Below are positions 10,251 to 23,280 of a DNA stretch of 64,000 nt, piece after piece. A program made the translations under genes and the position numbers. Position 1 is the first letter of the stretch; each line of letters opens with the position of its first letter. Location of the stretch: positions 621,500 through 685,499 of the forward strand of contig NC_051098.1 in assembly GCF_901709675.1 (NCBI RefSeq), given 5' to 3'. The notes beneath the pieces were generated by a model. It searched no databases. It had not been told where the DNA came from and worked only from the letters and a program-made list of their open reading frames with translations. This stretch comes from Syngnathus acus (taxonomy: Eukaryota; Chordata; Actinopteri; Syngnathiformes; Syngnathidae).

Positions 10251-13200
10251 GCCCGCTGATCTTCATGGAGCTTTTAGCGGAGCTCCAGCCGGAGCTCGGG
10301 GGGGCTCTCCGCCTAACTTTTTACGCCGGCTTAGGCTTCCAGGGACCCGGCTTAGCATTTTTACCGGATCATGGAGCTTTTAGCGGAGCTCCAGCCGGAG
10401 CTCGGGGGGGCTCTCCGCCTAACTTTTTACGCCGGCTTAGGCTTCCAGGGACCCGGCTAAGCATTTTTACCGGATCATGGAGCTTTTAGCGGAGCTCCAG
10501 CCGGAGCTCGAGGAGGCTATCCGCCTAACTTTTTACGCCGGCTTAGGCTTCCAGGGACCCGGCTAAGCATTTTTACCGGATCATGGAGCTTTTAGCGGAG
10601 CTCCAGCCGGTGCTCCAGGAGGCTATCCGCCTAACTTTTTCGGCCGGCTTAGGCTTCCAGGGACCCGGCTAAGCATTTTTACCGGATCATGGAGCTTTTA
10701 GCGGAGCTCCAGCCGGTGCTCCAGGAGGCTATCCGCCTAACTTTTTTCGCCGGCTTAGGCTTCCAGGGACCCGGCTAAGCATTTTTACCGGATCATGGAG
10801 CTTTTAGCGGAGCTCCAGCCGGTGCTCCAGGAGGCTATCCGCCTAACTTTTTTCGCCGGCTTAGGCTTCCAGGGACCCGGCTAAGCATTTTTACCGGATC
10901 ATGGAGCTTTTAGCGGACCTCCAGCCGGTGCTCCAGGAGGCTATCCGCCTAACTTTTTTCGCCGGCTTAGGCTTCCAGGGACCCGGCTAAGCATTTTTTA
11001 CCGGATCATGGAGCTTTTAGCGGAGCTCCAGCCGGTGCTCCAGGAGGCTATCCGCCTAACTTTTTTCGCCGGCTTAGGCTTCCAGGGACCCGGCTAAGCA
11101 TTTTTACCGGATCATGGAGCTTTTAGCGGAGCTCCAGCCGGTCCTCCAGGAGGCTATCCGCCTAACTTTTTTCGCCGGCTTAGGCTTCCAGGGACCCGGC
11201 TAAGCATTTTTACCGGATCATGGAGCTTTTAGCGGAGCTCCAGCCGGTGCTCCAGGAGGCTATCCGCCTAACTTTTTTGGCCGGCTTAGGCTTCCAGGGA
11301 CCCGGCTAAGCATTTTTACCGGATCATGGAGCTTTTAGCGGAGCTCCAGCCGGTCCTCCAGGAGGCTATCCGCCTAACTTTTTTCGCCGGCTTAGGCTTC
11401 CAGGGACCCGGCTAAGCATTTTTACCGGATCATGGAGCTTTTAGCGGACCTCCAGCCGGTGCTCCAGGAGGCTATCCGCCTAACTTTTTTGGCCGGCTTA
11501 GGCTTCCAGGGACCCGGCTAAGCATTTTTACCGGATCATGGAGCTTTTAGCGGAGCTCCAGCCGGTGCTCCAGGAGGCTATCCGCCTAACTTTTTCGCCG
11601 GCTTAGGCTTCCAGGGACCCGGCTAAGCATTTTTACCGGATCATGGAGCTTTTAGCGGAGCTCCAGCCGGTCCTCCAGGAGGCTATCCGCCTAACTTTTT
11701 TTGGCCGGCTTAGGCTTCCAGGGACCCGGCTAAGCATTTTTACCGGATCATGGAGCTTTTAGCGGAGCTCCAGCCGGTGCTCCAGGAGGCTATCCGCCTA
11801 ACTTTTTTGGCCGGCTTAGGCTTCCAGGGACCCGGCTAAGCATTTTTACCGGATCATGGAGCTTTTAGTGGAGCTCCAGCCGGAGCTCGGGGGGGGCTCT
11901 CCGCCTAACTTTTTTGGCCGGCTTAGGCTTCCAGGGACCCGGCTAAGCATTTTTACCGGATCATGGAGCTTTTAGCGGAGCTCCAGCCGGTGCTCCAGGA
12001 GGCTATCCGCCTAACTTTTTTGGCCGGCTTAGGCTTCCAGGGACCCGGCTAAGCATTTTTACCGGATCATGGAGCTTTTAGCGGAGCTCCAGCCGGTCCT
12101 CCAGGAGGCTATCCGCCTAACTTTTTTCGGCCGGCTTAGGCTTCCAGGGACCCGGCTAAGCATTTTTACCGGATCATGGAGCTTTTAGCGGAGCTCCAGC
12201 CGGTCCTCCAGGAGGCTATCCGCCTAACTTTTTTCGCCGGCTTAGGCTTCCAGGGACCCGGCTAAGCATTTTTACCGGATCATGGAGCTTTTAGCGGAGC
12301 TCCAGCCGGTCCTCCAGGAGGCTATCCGCCTAACTTTTTTGGCCGGCTTAGGCTTCCAGGGACCCGGCTAAGCATTTTTACCGGATCATGGAGCTTTTAG
12401 TGGAGCTCCAGCCGGAGCTCGGGGGGGCTCTCCGCCTAACTTTTTTGGCCGGCCGAGGCTTCCAGGGACCCGGCTAAGCATTTTTACCGGATCATGGAGC
12501 TTTTAGCGGAGCTCCAGCCGGTCCTCCAGGAGGCTATCCGCCTAACTTTTTTGGCCGGCTTAGGCTTCCAGGGACCCGGCTAAGCATTTTTACCGGATCA
12601 TGGAGCTTTTAGCGGACCTCCAGCCGGTGCTCCAGGAGGCTATCCGCCTAACTTTTTTGGCCGGCCTAGGCTTCCAGGGACCCGGCTAAGCATTTTTACC
12701 GGATCATGGAGCTTTTAGCGGAGCTCCAGCCGGTCCTCCAGGAGGCTATCCGCCTAACTTTTTTGGCCGGCCGAGGCTTCCAGGGACCCGGCTAAGCATT
12801 TTTACCGGATCATGGAGCTTTTAGCGGAGCTCCAGCCGGTCCTCCAGGAGGCTATCCGCCTAACTTTTTTCGCCGGCTTAGGCTTCCAGGGACCCGGCTA
12901 AGCATTTTTACCGGATCATGGAGCTTTTAGCGGAGCTCCAGCCGGTCCTCCAGGAGGCTATCCGCCTAACTTTTTCGGCCGGCTTAGGCTTCCAGGGACC
13001 CGGCTAAGCATTTTTACCGGATCATGGAGCTTTTAGCGGAGCTCCAGCCGGTCCTCCAGGAGGCTATCCGCCTAACTTTTTTCGCCGGCTTAGGCTTCCA
13101 GGGACCCGGCTAAGCATTTTTACCGGATCATGGAGCTTTTAGCGGAGCTCCAGCCGGTCCTCCAGGAGGCTATCCGCCTAACTTTTTTGGCCGGCTTAGG

Positions 13201-13869
13201 CTTCCAGGGACCCGGCTAAGCATTTTTACCGGATCATGGAGCTTTTAGCGGAGCTCCAGCCGGTCCTCCAGGAGGCTATCCGCCTAACTTTTTTCGCCGG
13301 CTTAGGCTTCCAGGGACCCGGCTAAGCATTTTTACCGGATCATGGAGCTTTTAGCGGAGCTCCAGCCGGTCCTCCAGGAGGCTATCCGCCTAACTTTTTT
13401 CGCCGGCCGAGGCTTCCAGGGCCGCGGCTAAGCATTTTTACCGGATCATGGAGCTTTTAGCGGAGCTCCAGCCGGTCCTCCAGGAGGCTATCCGCCTAAC
13501 TTTTTTGGCCGGCTTAGGCTTCCAGGGACCCGGCTAAGCATTTTTACCGGATCATGGAGCTTTTAGCGGAGCTCCAGCCGGTCCTCCAGGAGGCTATCCG
13601 CCTAACTTTTTTCGCCGGCTTAGGCTTCCAGGGACCCGGCTAAGCATTTTTAACGGATCATGGAGCTTTTAGCGGAGCTCCAGCCGGTCCTCCAGGAGGC
13701 TATCCGCCTAACTTTTTTGGCCGGCCGAGGCTTCCAGGGACCCGGCTAAGCATTTTTACCGGATCATGGAGCTTTTAGCGGAGCTCCAGCCGGTCCTCCA
13801 GGAGGCTATCCGCCTAACTTTTTTGGCCGGCTTAGGCTTCCAGGGACCCGGCTAAGCATTTTTACCGGA

Positions 13870-14420
13870 TCATGGAGCTTTTAGCGGACCTCCAGCCGGA
13901 GCTCGAGGAGGCTATCCGCCTAACTTTTTTGGCCGGCCGAGGCTTCCAGGGACCCGGCTAAGCATTTTTACCGGATCATGGAGCTCTTAGTGGAGCTCCA
14001 GCCGGTCCTCCAGGAGGCTATCCGCCTAACTTTTTTGGCCGGCCGAGGCTTCCAGGGACCCGGCTAAGCATTTTTACCGGATCATGGAGCTTTTAGCGGA
14101 GCTCCAGCCGGTCCTCCAGGAGGCTATCCGCCTAACTTTTTTCGCCGGCTTAGGCTTCCAGGGACCCGGCTAAGCATTTTTAACGGATCATGGAGCTTTT
14201 AGCGGAGCTCCAGCCGGAGCTAGAGGAGGCTATCCGCCTAACTTTTTTGGCCGGCCGAGGCTTCCAGGGACCCGGCTAAGCATTTTTACCGGATCATGGA
14301 GCTCTTAGTGGACCTCCAGCCGGTCCTCCAGGAGGCTATCCGCCTAACTTTTTACGCCGGCTTAGGCTTCCAGGGACCCGGCTAAGCATTTTTACCGGAT
14401 CATGGAGCTTTTAGCGGAGC
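13870..14420. repeat. 318-bp trimeric higher-order repeat, block 1
   Basis: The variant GAGCTCTTAGTGGA occurs at 13,981 and 14,299, 318 bp (3 x 106) apart, together with GGAGCTAGAGGAGG or GGAGCTCGAGGAGG variants in fixed order. The same trimer recurs at 19.7-20.2 kb. Confidence 0.75.
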
Positions 14421-14999
14421 TCCAGCCGGTCCTCCAGGAGGCTATCCGCCTAACTTTTTTCGCCGGCTTAGGCTTCCAGGGACCCGGCTAAGCATTTTTA
14501 CCGGATCATGGAGCTTTTAGCGGAGCTCCAGCCGGTGCTCCAGGAGGCTATCCGCCTAACTTTTTTCGCCGGCTTAGGCTTCCAGGGACCCGGCTAAGCA
14601 TTTTTAACGGATCATGGAGCTTTTAGCGGAGCTCCAGCCGGTCCTCCAGGAGGCTATCCGCCTAACTTTTTTGGCCGGCTTAGGCTTCCAGGGACCCGGC
14701 TAAGCATTTTTACCGGATCATGGAGCTTTTAGCGGAGCTCCAGCCGGTCCTCCAGGAGGCTATCCGCCTAACTTTTTACGCCGGCTTAGGCTTCCAGGGA
14801 CCCGGCTAAGCATTTTTAACGGATCATGGAGCTTTTAGCGGAGCTCCAGCCGGAGCTCGAGGAGGCTATCCGCCTAACTTTTTTCGCCGGCTTAGGCTTC
14901 CAGGGACCCGGCTAAGCATTTTTAACGGATCATGGAGCTTTTAGCGGACCTCCAGCCGGTGCTCCAGGAGGCTATCCGCCTAACTTTTTTCGCCGGCCG

Positions 15000-15990
15000 A
15001 GGCTTCCAGGGCCGCGGCTAAGCATTTTCAACGGATCATGGAGCTTCCAGTGGACCTCCAGCCGGTGCTCGGGGGGGCTCTGCGCCTAACTTTTTTAGCC
15101 GGCCGAGGCTTCCAGGGCCGCGGCTAAGCATTTTCAACGGATCATGGAGCTTTTAGCGGAGCTCCAGCCGGTGCTCGGGGGGGCTCTGCGCCTAACTTTT
15201 TTAGCCGGCCGAGGCTTCCAGGGACCCGGCTAAGCATTTTCAACGGATCATGGAGCTTTTAGTGGAGCTCCAGCCGGTGCTCGGGGGGGCTCTCCGCCTA
15301 ACTTTTTTAGCCGGCCGAGGCTTCCAGGGCCGCGGCTAAGCATTTTCAACGGATCATGGAGCTTTTAGCGGAGCTCCAGCCGGTCCTCCAGGAGGCTCTC
15401 CGCCTAACTTTTTAGGCCCGAGCCGAGGCTTCCAGGGCCGCGGCTAAGCATTTTCAACGGATCATGGAGCTTTTAGCGGAGCTCCAGCCGGTGCTCGGGG
15501 GGGCTCTGCGCCTAACTTTTTTAGCCGGCCGAGGCTTCCAGGGCCGCGGCTAAGCATTTTCAACGGATCATGGAGCTTCCAGTGGACCTCCAGCCGGTGC
15601 TCGGGGGGGCTCTGCGCCTAACTTTTTTAGCCGGCCGAGGCTTCCAGGGCCGCGGCTAAGCATTTTCAACGGATCATGGAGCTTCCAGTGGACCTCCAGC
15701 CGGTGCTCGGGGGGGCTCTGCGCCTAACTTTTTTAGCCGGCCGAGGCTTCCAGGGCCGCGGCTAAGCATTTTCAACGGATCATGGAGCTTCCAGTGGACC
15801 TCCAGCCGGTGCTCGGGGGGGCTCTGCGCCTAACTTTTTTAGCCGGCCGAGGCTTCCAGGGCCGCGGCTAAGCATTTTCAACGGATCATGGAGCTTCCAG
15901 TGGACCTCCAGCCGGTGCTCGGGGGGGCTCTGCGCCTAACTTTTTTAGCCGGCCGAGGCTTCCAGGGCCGCGGCTAAGCATTTTCACCGG
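15000..15990. repeat. Homogenised GC-rich variant block 1 of the 106-bp satellite
   Basis: Units carry GGGGGGGCTCTGCGCC and GGCCGCGGCTAAGC and are nearly identical to one another, in contrast to the mixed units on both sides. The same block type recurs at 22.1-23.2 kb. Confidence 0.85.
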
Positions 15991-18900
15991 ATCATGGAGC
16001 TTTTAGCGGAGCTCCAGCCGGTGCTCCGGGGGGGCTCTGCGCCTAACTTTTTAGCCGGCCGAGGCTTCCAGGGACCCGGCTAAGCAGTTTTTACCGGATC
16101 ATGGAGCTTTTAGCGGAGCTCCAGCCGGTGCTCCATGGAGGCCTATCCGCCTAACTTTTTACGCCGGCGGAGGCTTCCAGGGACCCGGCTAAGCATTTTT
16201 ACCGGATCATGGAGCTTTTAGCGGAGCTCCAGCCGGTGCTCCAGGAGGCTATCCGCCTAACTTTTTACGCCCGAGGAGGCTTCCAGAGCCTCGGCTAAGC
16301 ATTTTTACCGGATCATGGAGCTTTTAGCGGAGCTCCAGCCGGTGCTCCAGGAGGCTATCCGCCTAACTTTTACGCCCGAGGAGGCTTCCAGAGCCTCGGC
16401 TAAGCATTTTTACCGGATCATGGAGCTTTTAGCGGAGCTCCAGCCGGTGCTCCAGGAGGCTATCCGCCTAACTTTTACGCCGGAGGAGGCTTCCAGGAGC
16501 CTCGGCTAAGCATTTTTAACCGGATCATGGAGCTTTTAGCGGAGCTCCAGCCGGTGCTCCAGGAGGCTATCCGCCTAACTTTTACGCCCGAGGAGGCTTC
16601 CAGAGCCTCGGCTAAGCATTTTTAACGGATCATGGAGCTTTTAGCGGAGCTCCAGCCGGTGCTCCTTGAGGCTATCCGCCTAACTTTTACGCCCGAGGAG
16701 GCTTCCAGAGCCTCGGCTAAGCATTTTTAACAGATCATGGAGCTTTCAGCGGAGCTCCAGCCGGTGCTCCTTGAGGCTATCCGCCTAACCTTTTACGCCC
16801 GAGGAGGCTTCCAGAGCCTCGGCTAAGCATTTTTAACGGATCATGGAGCTTTTAGCGGAGCTCCAGCCGGTGCTCCTTGAGGCTCTCCGCCTAACTTTTA
16901 CGCCCGAGGAGGCTTCCAGAGCCTCGGCTAAGCATTTTTAACGGATCATGGAGCTTTTAGCGGAGCTCCAGCCGGTGCTCCAGGAGGCTATCCGCCTAAC
17001 TTTTTTGGCCGGCTTAGGCTTCCAGGGACCCGGCTAAGCATTTTTACCGGATCATGGAGCTTTTAGCGGACCTCCAGCCGGAGCTAGAGGAGGCTATCCG
17101 CCTAACTTTTTTGGCCGGCCGAGGCTTCCAGGGACCCGGCTAAGCATTTTTACCGGATCATGGAGCTTTTAGCGGACCTCCAGCCGGTGCTCCAGGAGGC
17201 TATCCGCCTAACTTTTTTGGCCGGTTTAGGCTTCCAGGGACCCGGCTAAGCATTTTTACCGGATCATGGAGCTTTTAGCGGAGCTCCAGCCGGTCCTCCA
17301 GGAGGCTATCCGCCTAACTTTTTTGGCCGGCTTAGGCTTCCAGGGACCCGGCTAAGCATTTTTACCGGATCATGGAGCTTTTAGCGGAGCTCCAGCCGGT
17401 GCTCCAGGAGGCTATCCGCCTAACTTTTTCGCCGGCTTAGGCTTCCAGGCCCCCGGCTAAGCATTTTTACCGGATCATGGAGCTTTTAGCGGAGCTCCAG
17501 CCGGTCCTCCAGGAGGCTATCCGCCTAACTTTTTTACGCCGGCTTAGGCTTCCAGGGACCCGGCTAAGCATTTTTACCGGATCATGGAGCTTTTAGCGGA
17601 GCTCCAGCCGGGTCCTCCAGGAGGCTATCCGCCTAACTTTTTACGCCGGCTTAGGCTTCCAGGGACCCGGCTAAGCATTTTTACCGGATCATGGAGCTTT
17701 TAGCGGAGCTCCAGCCGGTGCTCCAGGAGGCTATCCGCCTAACTTTTTTCGCCGGCTTAGGCTTCCAGGGACCCGGCTAAGCATTTTACCGGATCATGGA
17801 GCTTTTAGCGGAGCTCCAGCCGGTCCTCCAGGAGGCTATCCGCCTAACTTTTTTGGCCGGCCGAGGCTTCCAGGGACCCGGCTAAGCATTTTTACCGGAT
17901 CATGGAGCTTTTAGCGGAGCTCCAGCCGGTCCTCCAGGAGGCTATCCGCCTAACTTTTTAGGCCGGCTTAGGCTTCCAGGGACTCGGCTAAGCATTTTTA
18001 ACGGATCATGGAGCTTTTAGCGGAGCTCCAGCCGGTCCTCTGGGGGGCCCTCCGCCTAACTTTTTTAGCCGGCCGAGGCTTCCAGGGCCGCGGCTAAGCA
18101 TTTTCAACGGATCATGGAGCTTTTAGCGGAGCTCCAGCCGGTGCTCCTTGAGGCTATCCGCCTAACTTTTACGCCCGAGGAGGCTTCCAGGGCCTCGGCT
18201 AAGCATTTTTAACAGATCATGGAGCTTCCAGGTGACTTCCAGCCGGTGCTCCTTGAGGCTATCCGCCTAACTTTTACGCCCGAGGAGGCTTCCAGAGCCT
18301 CGGCTAAGCATTTTAACGGATCATGGAGCTTTTAGCGGAGCTCCAGCCGGTGCTCCTTGAGGCTATCCGCCTAACTTTTACGCCCGAGGAGGCTTCCAGA
18401 GCCTCGGCTAAGCATTTTAACAGATCATGGAGCTTCCAGGTGACTTCCAGCCGGTGCTCCTTGAGGCTCTCCGCCTAACTTTTTTAGCCGGCCGAGGCTT
18501 CCAGGGACCCGGCTAAGCATTTTTAACGGATCATGGAGCTTTTAGCGGAGCTCCAGCCGGTGCTCCAGGAGGCTATCCGCCTAACTTTTTCGGCCGGCTT
18601 AGGCTTCCAGGGACCCGGCTAAGCATTTTTACCGGATCATGGAGCTTTTAGCGGAGCTCCAGCCGGTAGCTCAGGAGGCTATCCGCCTAACTTTTTACGC
18701 CGGCTTAGGCTTCCAGGGACCCGGCTAAGCATTTTTACCGGATCATGGAGCTTTTAGCGGAGCTCCAGCCGGTCCTCCAGGAGGCTATCCGCCTAACTTT
18801 TTTGGCCGGCCTAGGCTTCCAGGGACCCGGCTAAGCATTTTTACGGATTCATGGAGCTTTTAGCGGAGCTCCAGCCGGTGCTCCAGGAGGCTATCCGCCT

Positions 18901-19679
18901 AACTTTTTTACGCCGGCTAGGCTTCCAGGGACCGGCTAAGCATTTTTACCGGATCATGGAGCTTTTAGCGGAGCTCCAGCCGGTGCTCGGGGGGGCTATC
19001 CGCCTAACTTTTTTCGGCCGGCCGAGGCTTCCAGGGACCCGGCTAAGCATTTTTACCGGATCATGGAGCTTTTAGCGGAGCTCCAGCCGGTCCTCCAGGA
19101 GGCTATCCGCCTAACTTTTTCGGCCGGCTTAGGCTTCCAGGGACCCGGCTAAGCATTTTTACCGGATCATGGAGCTTTTAGCGGAGCTCCAGCCGGTGCT
19201 CCAGGAGGCTATCCGCCTAACTTTTTTCGCCGGCTTAGGCTTCCAGGGACCCGGCTAAGCATTTTTTACCGGAACATGGAGCTTTTAGCGGAGCTCCAGC
19301 CGGTCCTCCAGGAGGCTATCCGCCTAACTTTTTTGGCCGGCCGAGGCTTCCAGGGACCCGGCTAAGCATTTTTACCGGATCATGGAGCTTTTAGCGGAGC
19401 TCCAGCCGGTCCTCCAGGAGGCTATCCGCCTAACTTTTTTGGCCGGCTTAGGCTTCCAGGGACCCGGCTAAGCATTTTTACCGGATCATGGAGCTTTTAG
19501 CGGAGCTCCAGCCGGTCCTCCAGGAGGCTATCCGCCTAACTTTTTTGGCCGGCCGAGGCTTCCAGGGACCCGGCTAAGCATTTTTACCGGATCATGGAGC
19601 TTTTAGCGGAGCTCCAGCCGGTCCTCCAGGAGGCTATCCGCCTAACTTTTTTCGCCGGCTTAGGCTTCCAGGGACCCGG

Positions 19680-20200
19680 CTAAGCATTTTTAACGGATCA
19701 TGGAGCTTTTAGCGGACCTCCAGCCGGAGCTAGAGGAGGCTATCCGCCTAACTTTTTTGGCCGGCCGAGGCTTCCAGGGACCCGGCTAAGCATTTTTACC
19801 GGATCATGGAGCTCTTAGTGGAGCTCCAGCCGGTCCTCCAGGAGGCTATCCGCCTAACTTTTTTGGCCGGCCGAGGCTTCCAGGGACCCGGCTAAGCATT
19901 TTTACCGGATCATGGAGCTTTTAGCGGAGCTCCAGCCGGTCCTCCAGGAGGCTATCCGCCTAACTTTTTTCGCCGGCTTAGGCTTCCAGGGACCCGGCTA
20001 AGCATTTTTAACGGATCATGGAGCTTTTAGCGGACCTCCAGCCGGAGCTAGAGGAGGCTATCCGCCTAACTTTTTTGGCCGGCCGAGGCTTCCAGGGACC
20101 CGGCTAAGCATTTTTACCGGATCATGGAGCTTTAGTGGAGCTCCAGCCGGTCCTCCAGGAGGCTATCCGCCTAACTTTTTGGCCGGCTTAGGCTTCCAGG
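19680..20200. repeat. 318-bp trimeric higher-order repeat, block 2
   Basis: GAGCTCTTAGTGG at 19,809 and the related GAGCTTTAGTGG at 20,127 are 318 bp apart, with the GGAGCTAGAGG variant in register. Block 2 lies about 5.83 kb (55 units) right of block 1. Confidence 0.75.
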
Positions 20201-22099
20201 GACCCGGCTAAGCATTTTTACCGGATCATGGAGCTTTTAGCGGAGCTCCAGCCGGTCCTCCAGGAGGCTATCCGCCTAACTTTTTTCGCCGGCCTAGGCT
20301 TCCAGGGACCCGGCTAAGCATTTTTACCGGATCATGGAGCTTTTAGCGGAGCTCCAGCCGGTGCTCCAGGAGGCTATCCGCCTAACTTTTTTGGCCGGCT
20401 TAGGCTTCCAGGGACCCGGCTAAGCATTTTTACCGGATCATGGAGCTTTTAGCGGAGCTCCAGCCGGTCCTCCAGGAGGCTATCCGCCTAACTTTTTTCG
20501 CCGGCTTAGGCTTCCAGGGACCCGGCTAAGCATTTTTACCGGATCATGGAGCTTTTAGCGGAGCTCCAGCCGGTGCTCCAGGAGGCTATCCGCCTAACTT
20601 TTTTCGGCCGGCTTAGGCTTCCAGGGACCCGGCTAAGCATTTTTACCGGATCATGGAGCTTTTAGCGGACCTCCAGCCGGTCCTCCAGGAGGCTATCCGC
20701 CTAACTTTTTACGCCGGCTTAGGCTTCCAGGGACCCGGCTAAGCATTTTTACCGGATCATGGAGCTTTTAGCGGAGCTCCAGCCGGTCCTCCAGGAGGCT
20801 ATCCGCCTAACTTTTTTCGCCGGCTTAGGCTTCCAGGGACCCGGCTAAGCATTTTTACCGGATCATGGAGCTTTTAGCGGAGCCTCCAGCCGGGCCTCCA
20901 GGAGGCTATCCGCCTAACTTTTTTCGCCGGCTTAGGCTTCCAGGGACCCGGCTAAGCATTTTTACCGGATCATGGAGCTCTTAGCGGAGCTCCAGCCGGT
21001 CCTCCAGGAGGCTATCCGCCTAACTTTTTTGGCCGGCCTAGGCTTCCAGGGACCCGGCTAAGCATTTTTACCGGATCATGGAGCTTTTAGCGGAGCTCCA
21101 GCCGGTCCTCCAGGAGGCTATCCGCCTAACTTTTTTCGCCGGCTTAGGCTTCCAGGGACCCGGCTAAGCATTTTTACCGGATCATGGAGCTTTTAGCGGA
21201 CCTCCAGCCGGTGCTCCAGGAGGCTATCCGCCTAACTTTTTTGGCCGGCCTAGGCTTCCAGGGACCCGGCTAAGCATTTTTACCGGATCATGGAGCTTTT
21301 AGCGGACCTCCAGCCGGTCCTCCAGGAGGCTATCCGCCTAACTTTTTACGCCGGCTTAGGCTTCCAGGGACCCGGCTAAGCATTTTTACCGGATCATGGA
21401 GCTTTTAGCGGAGCTCCAGCCGGTGCTCCAGGAGGCTATCCGCCTAACTTTTTTCGCCGGCTTAGGCTTCCAGGGACCCGGCTAAGCATTTTTACCGGAT
21501 CATGGAGCTTTTAGCGGAGCTCCAGCCGGTGCCTCCAGGAGGCTATCCGCCTAACTTTTTTCGCCGGCTTAGGCTTCCAGGGACCCGGCTAAGCATTTTT
21601 ACCGGATCATGGAGCTTTTAGCGGAGCTCCAGCCGGTCCTCCAGGAGGCTATCCGCCTAACTTTTTTGGCCGGCCGAGGCTTCCAGGGACCCGGCTAAGC
21701 ATTTTTACCGGATCATGGAGCTTTTAGCGGAGCTCCAGCCGGTCCTCCAGGAGGCTATCCGCCTAACTTTTTACGCCGGCTTAGGCTTCCAGGGACCCGG
21801 CTAAGCATTTTTAACGGATCATGGAGCTTTTAGCGGAGCTCCAGCCGGTCCTCCAGGAGGCTATCCGCCTAACTTTTTCGGCCGGCTTAGGCTTCCAGGG
21901 ACCCGGCTAAGCATTTTTACCGGATCATGGAGCTTTTAGCGGACCTCCAGCCGGTGCTCCAGGAGGCTATCCGCCTAACTTTTTTGGCCGGCTTAGGCTT
22001 CCAGGGACCCGGCTAAGCATTTTTACCGGATCATGGAGCTTTTAGCGGACCTCCAGCCGGAGCTCGGGGGGGCTCTCCGCCTAACTTTTTACGCCGGCT

Positions 22100-23280
22100 T
22101 AGGCTTCCAGGGCCGCGGCTAAGCATTTTCAACGGATCATGGAGCTTCCAGTGGACCTCCAGCCGGTGCTCGGGGGGGCTCTGCGCCTAACTTTTTTAGC
22201 CGGCCGAGGCTTCCAGGGCCGCGGCTAAGCATTTTCAACGGATCATGGAGCTTCCAGTGGACCTCCAGCCGGTGCTCGGGGGGGCTCTGCGCCTAACTTT
22301 TTTAGCCGGCCGAGGCTTCCAGGGCCGCGGCTAAGCATTTTCAACGGATCATGGAGCTTCCAGTGGACCTCCAGCCGGTGCTCGGGGGGGCTCTGCGCCT
22401 AACTTTTTTAGCCGGCCGAGGCTTCCAGGGCCGCGGCTAAGCATTTTCAACGGATCATGGAGCTTCCAGTGGACCTCCAGCCGGTGCTCGGGGGGGCTCT
22501 GCGCCTAACTTTTTTAGCCGGCCGAGGCTTCCAGGGCCGCGGCTAAGCATTTTCAACGGATCATGGAGCTTCCAGTGGACCTCCAGCCGGTGCTCGGGGG
22601 GGCTCTGCGCCTAACTTTTTTAGCCGGCCGAGGCTTCCAGGGCCGCGGCTAAGCATTTTCAACGGATCATGGAGCTTCCAGTGGACCTCCAGCCGGTGCT
22701 CGGGGGGGCTCTGCGCCTAACTTTTTTAGCCGGCCGAGGCTTCCAGGGCCGCGGCTAAGCATTTTCAACGGATCATGGAGCTTCCAGTGGACCTCCAGCC
22801 GGTGCTCGGGGGGGCTCTGCGCCTAACTTTTTTAGCCGGCCGAGGCTTCCAGGGCCGCGGCTAAGCATTTTCAACGGATCATGGAGCTTCCAGTGGACCT
22901 CCAGCCGGTGCTCGGGGGGGCTCTGCGCCTAACTTTTTTAGCCGGCCGAGGCTTCCAGGGCCGCGGCTAAGCATTTTCAACGGATCATGGAGCTTCCAGT
23001 GGACCTCCAGCCGGTGCTCGGGGGGGCTCTGCGCCTAACTTTTTTAGCCGGCCGAGGCTTCCAGGGCCGCGGCTAAGCATTTTCAACGGATCATGGAGCT
23101 TCCAGTGGACCTCCAGCCGGTGCTCGGGGGGGCTCTGCGCCTAACTTTTTTAGCCGGCCGAGGCTTCCAGGGCCGCGGCTAAGCATTTTCAACGGATCAT
23201 GGAGCTTTCAGTGGAGCTCCAGCCGGTGCTCGGGGGGGCTCTGCGCCTAACCTTTTTAGCCGGCCGAGGCTTCCAGGGAC
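22100..23280. repeat. Homogenised GC-rich variant block 2 of the 106-bp satellite
   Basis: About eleven almost identical units with CCAGTGGACCTCCAGCC, CTCTGCGCCTAAC and GGCCGCGGCTAAGC, spaced exactly 106 bp (TCAT at 22,243 and 22,349). The uniformity suggests recent local amplification or gene conversion. Confidence 0.85.
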
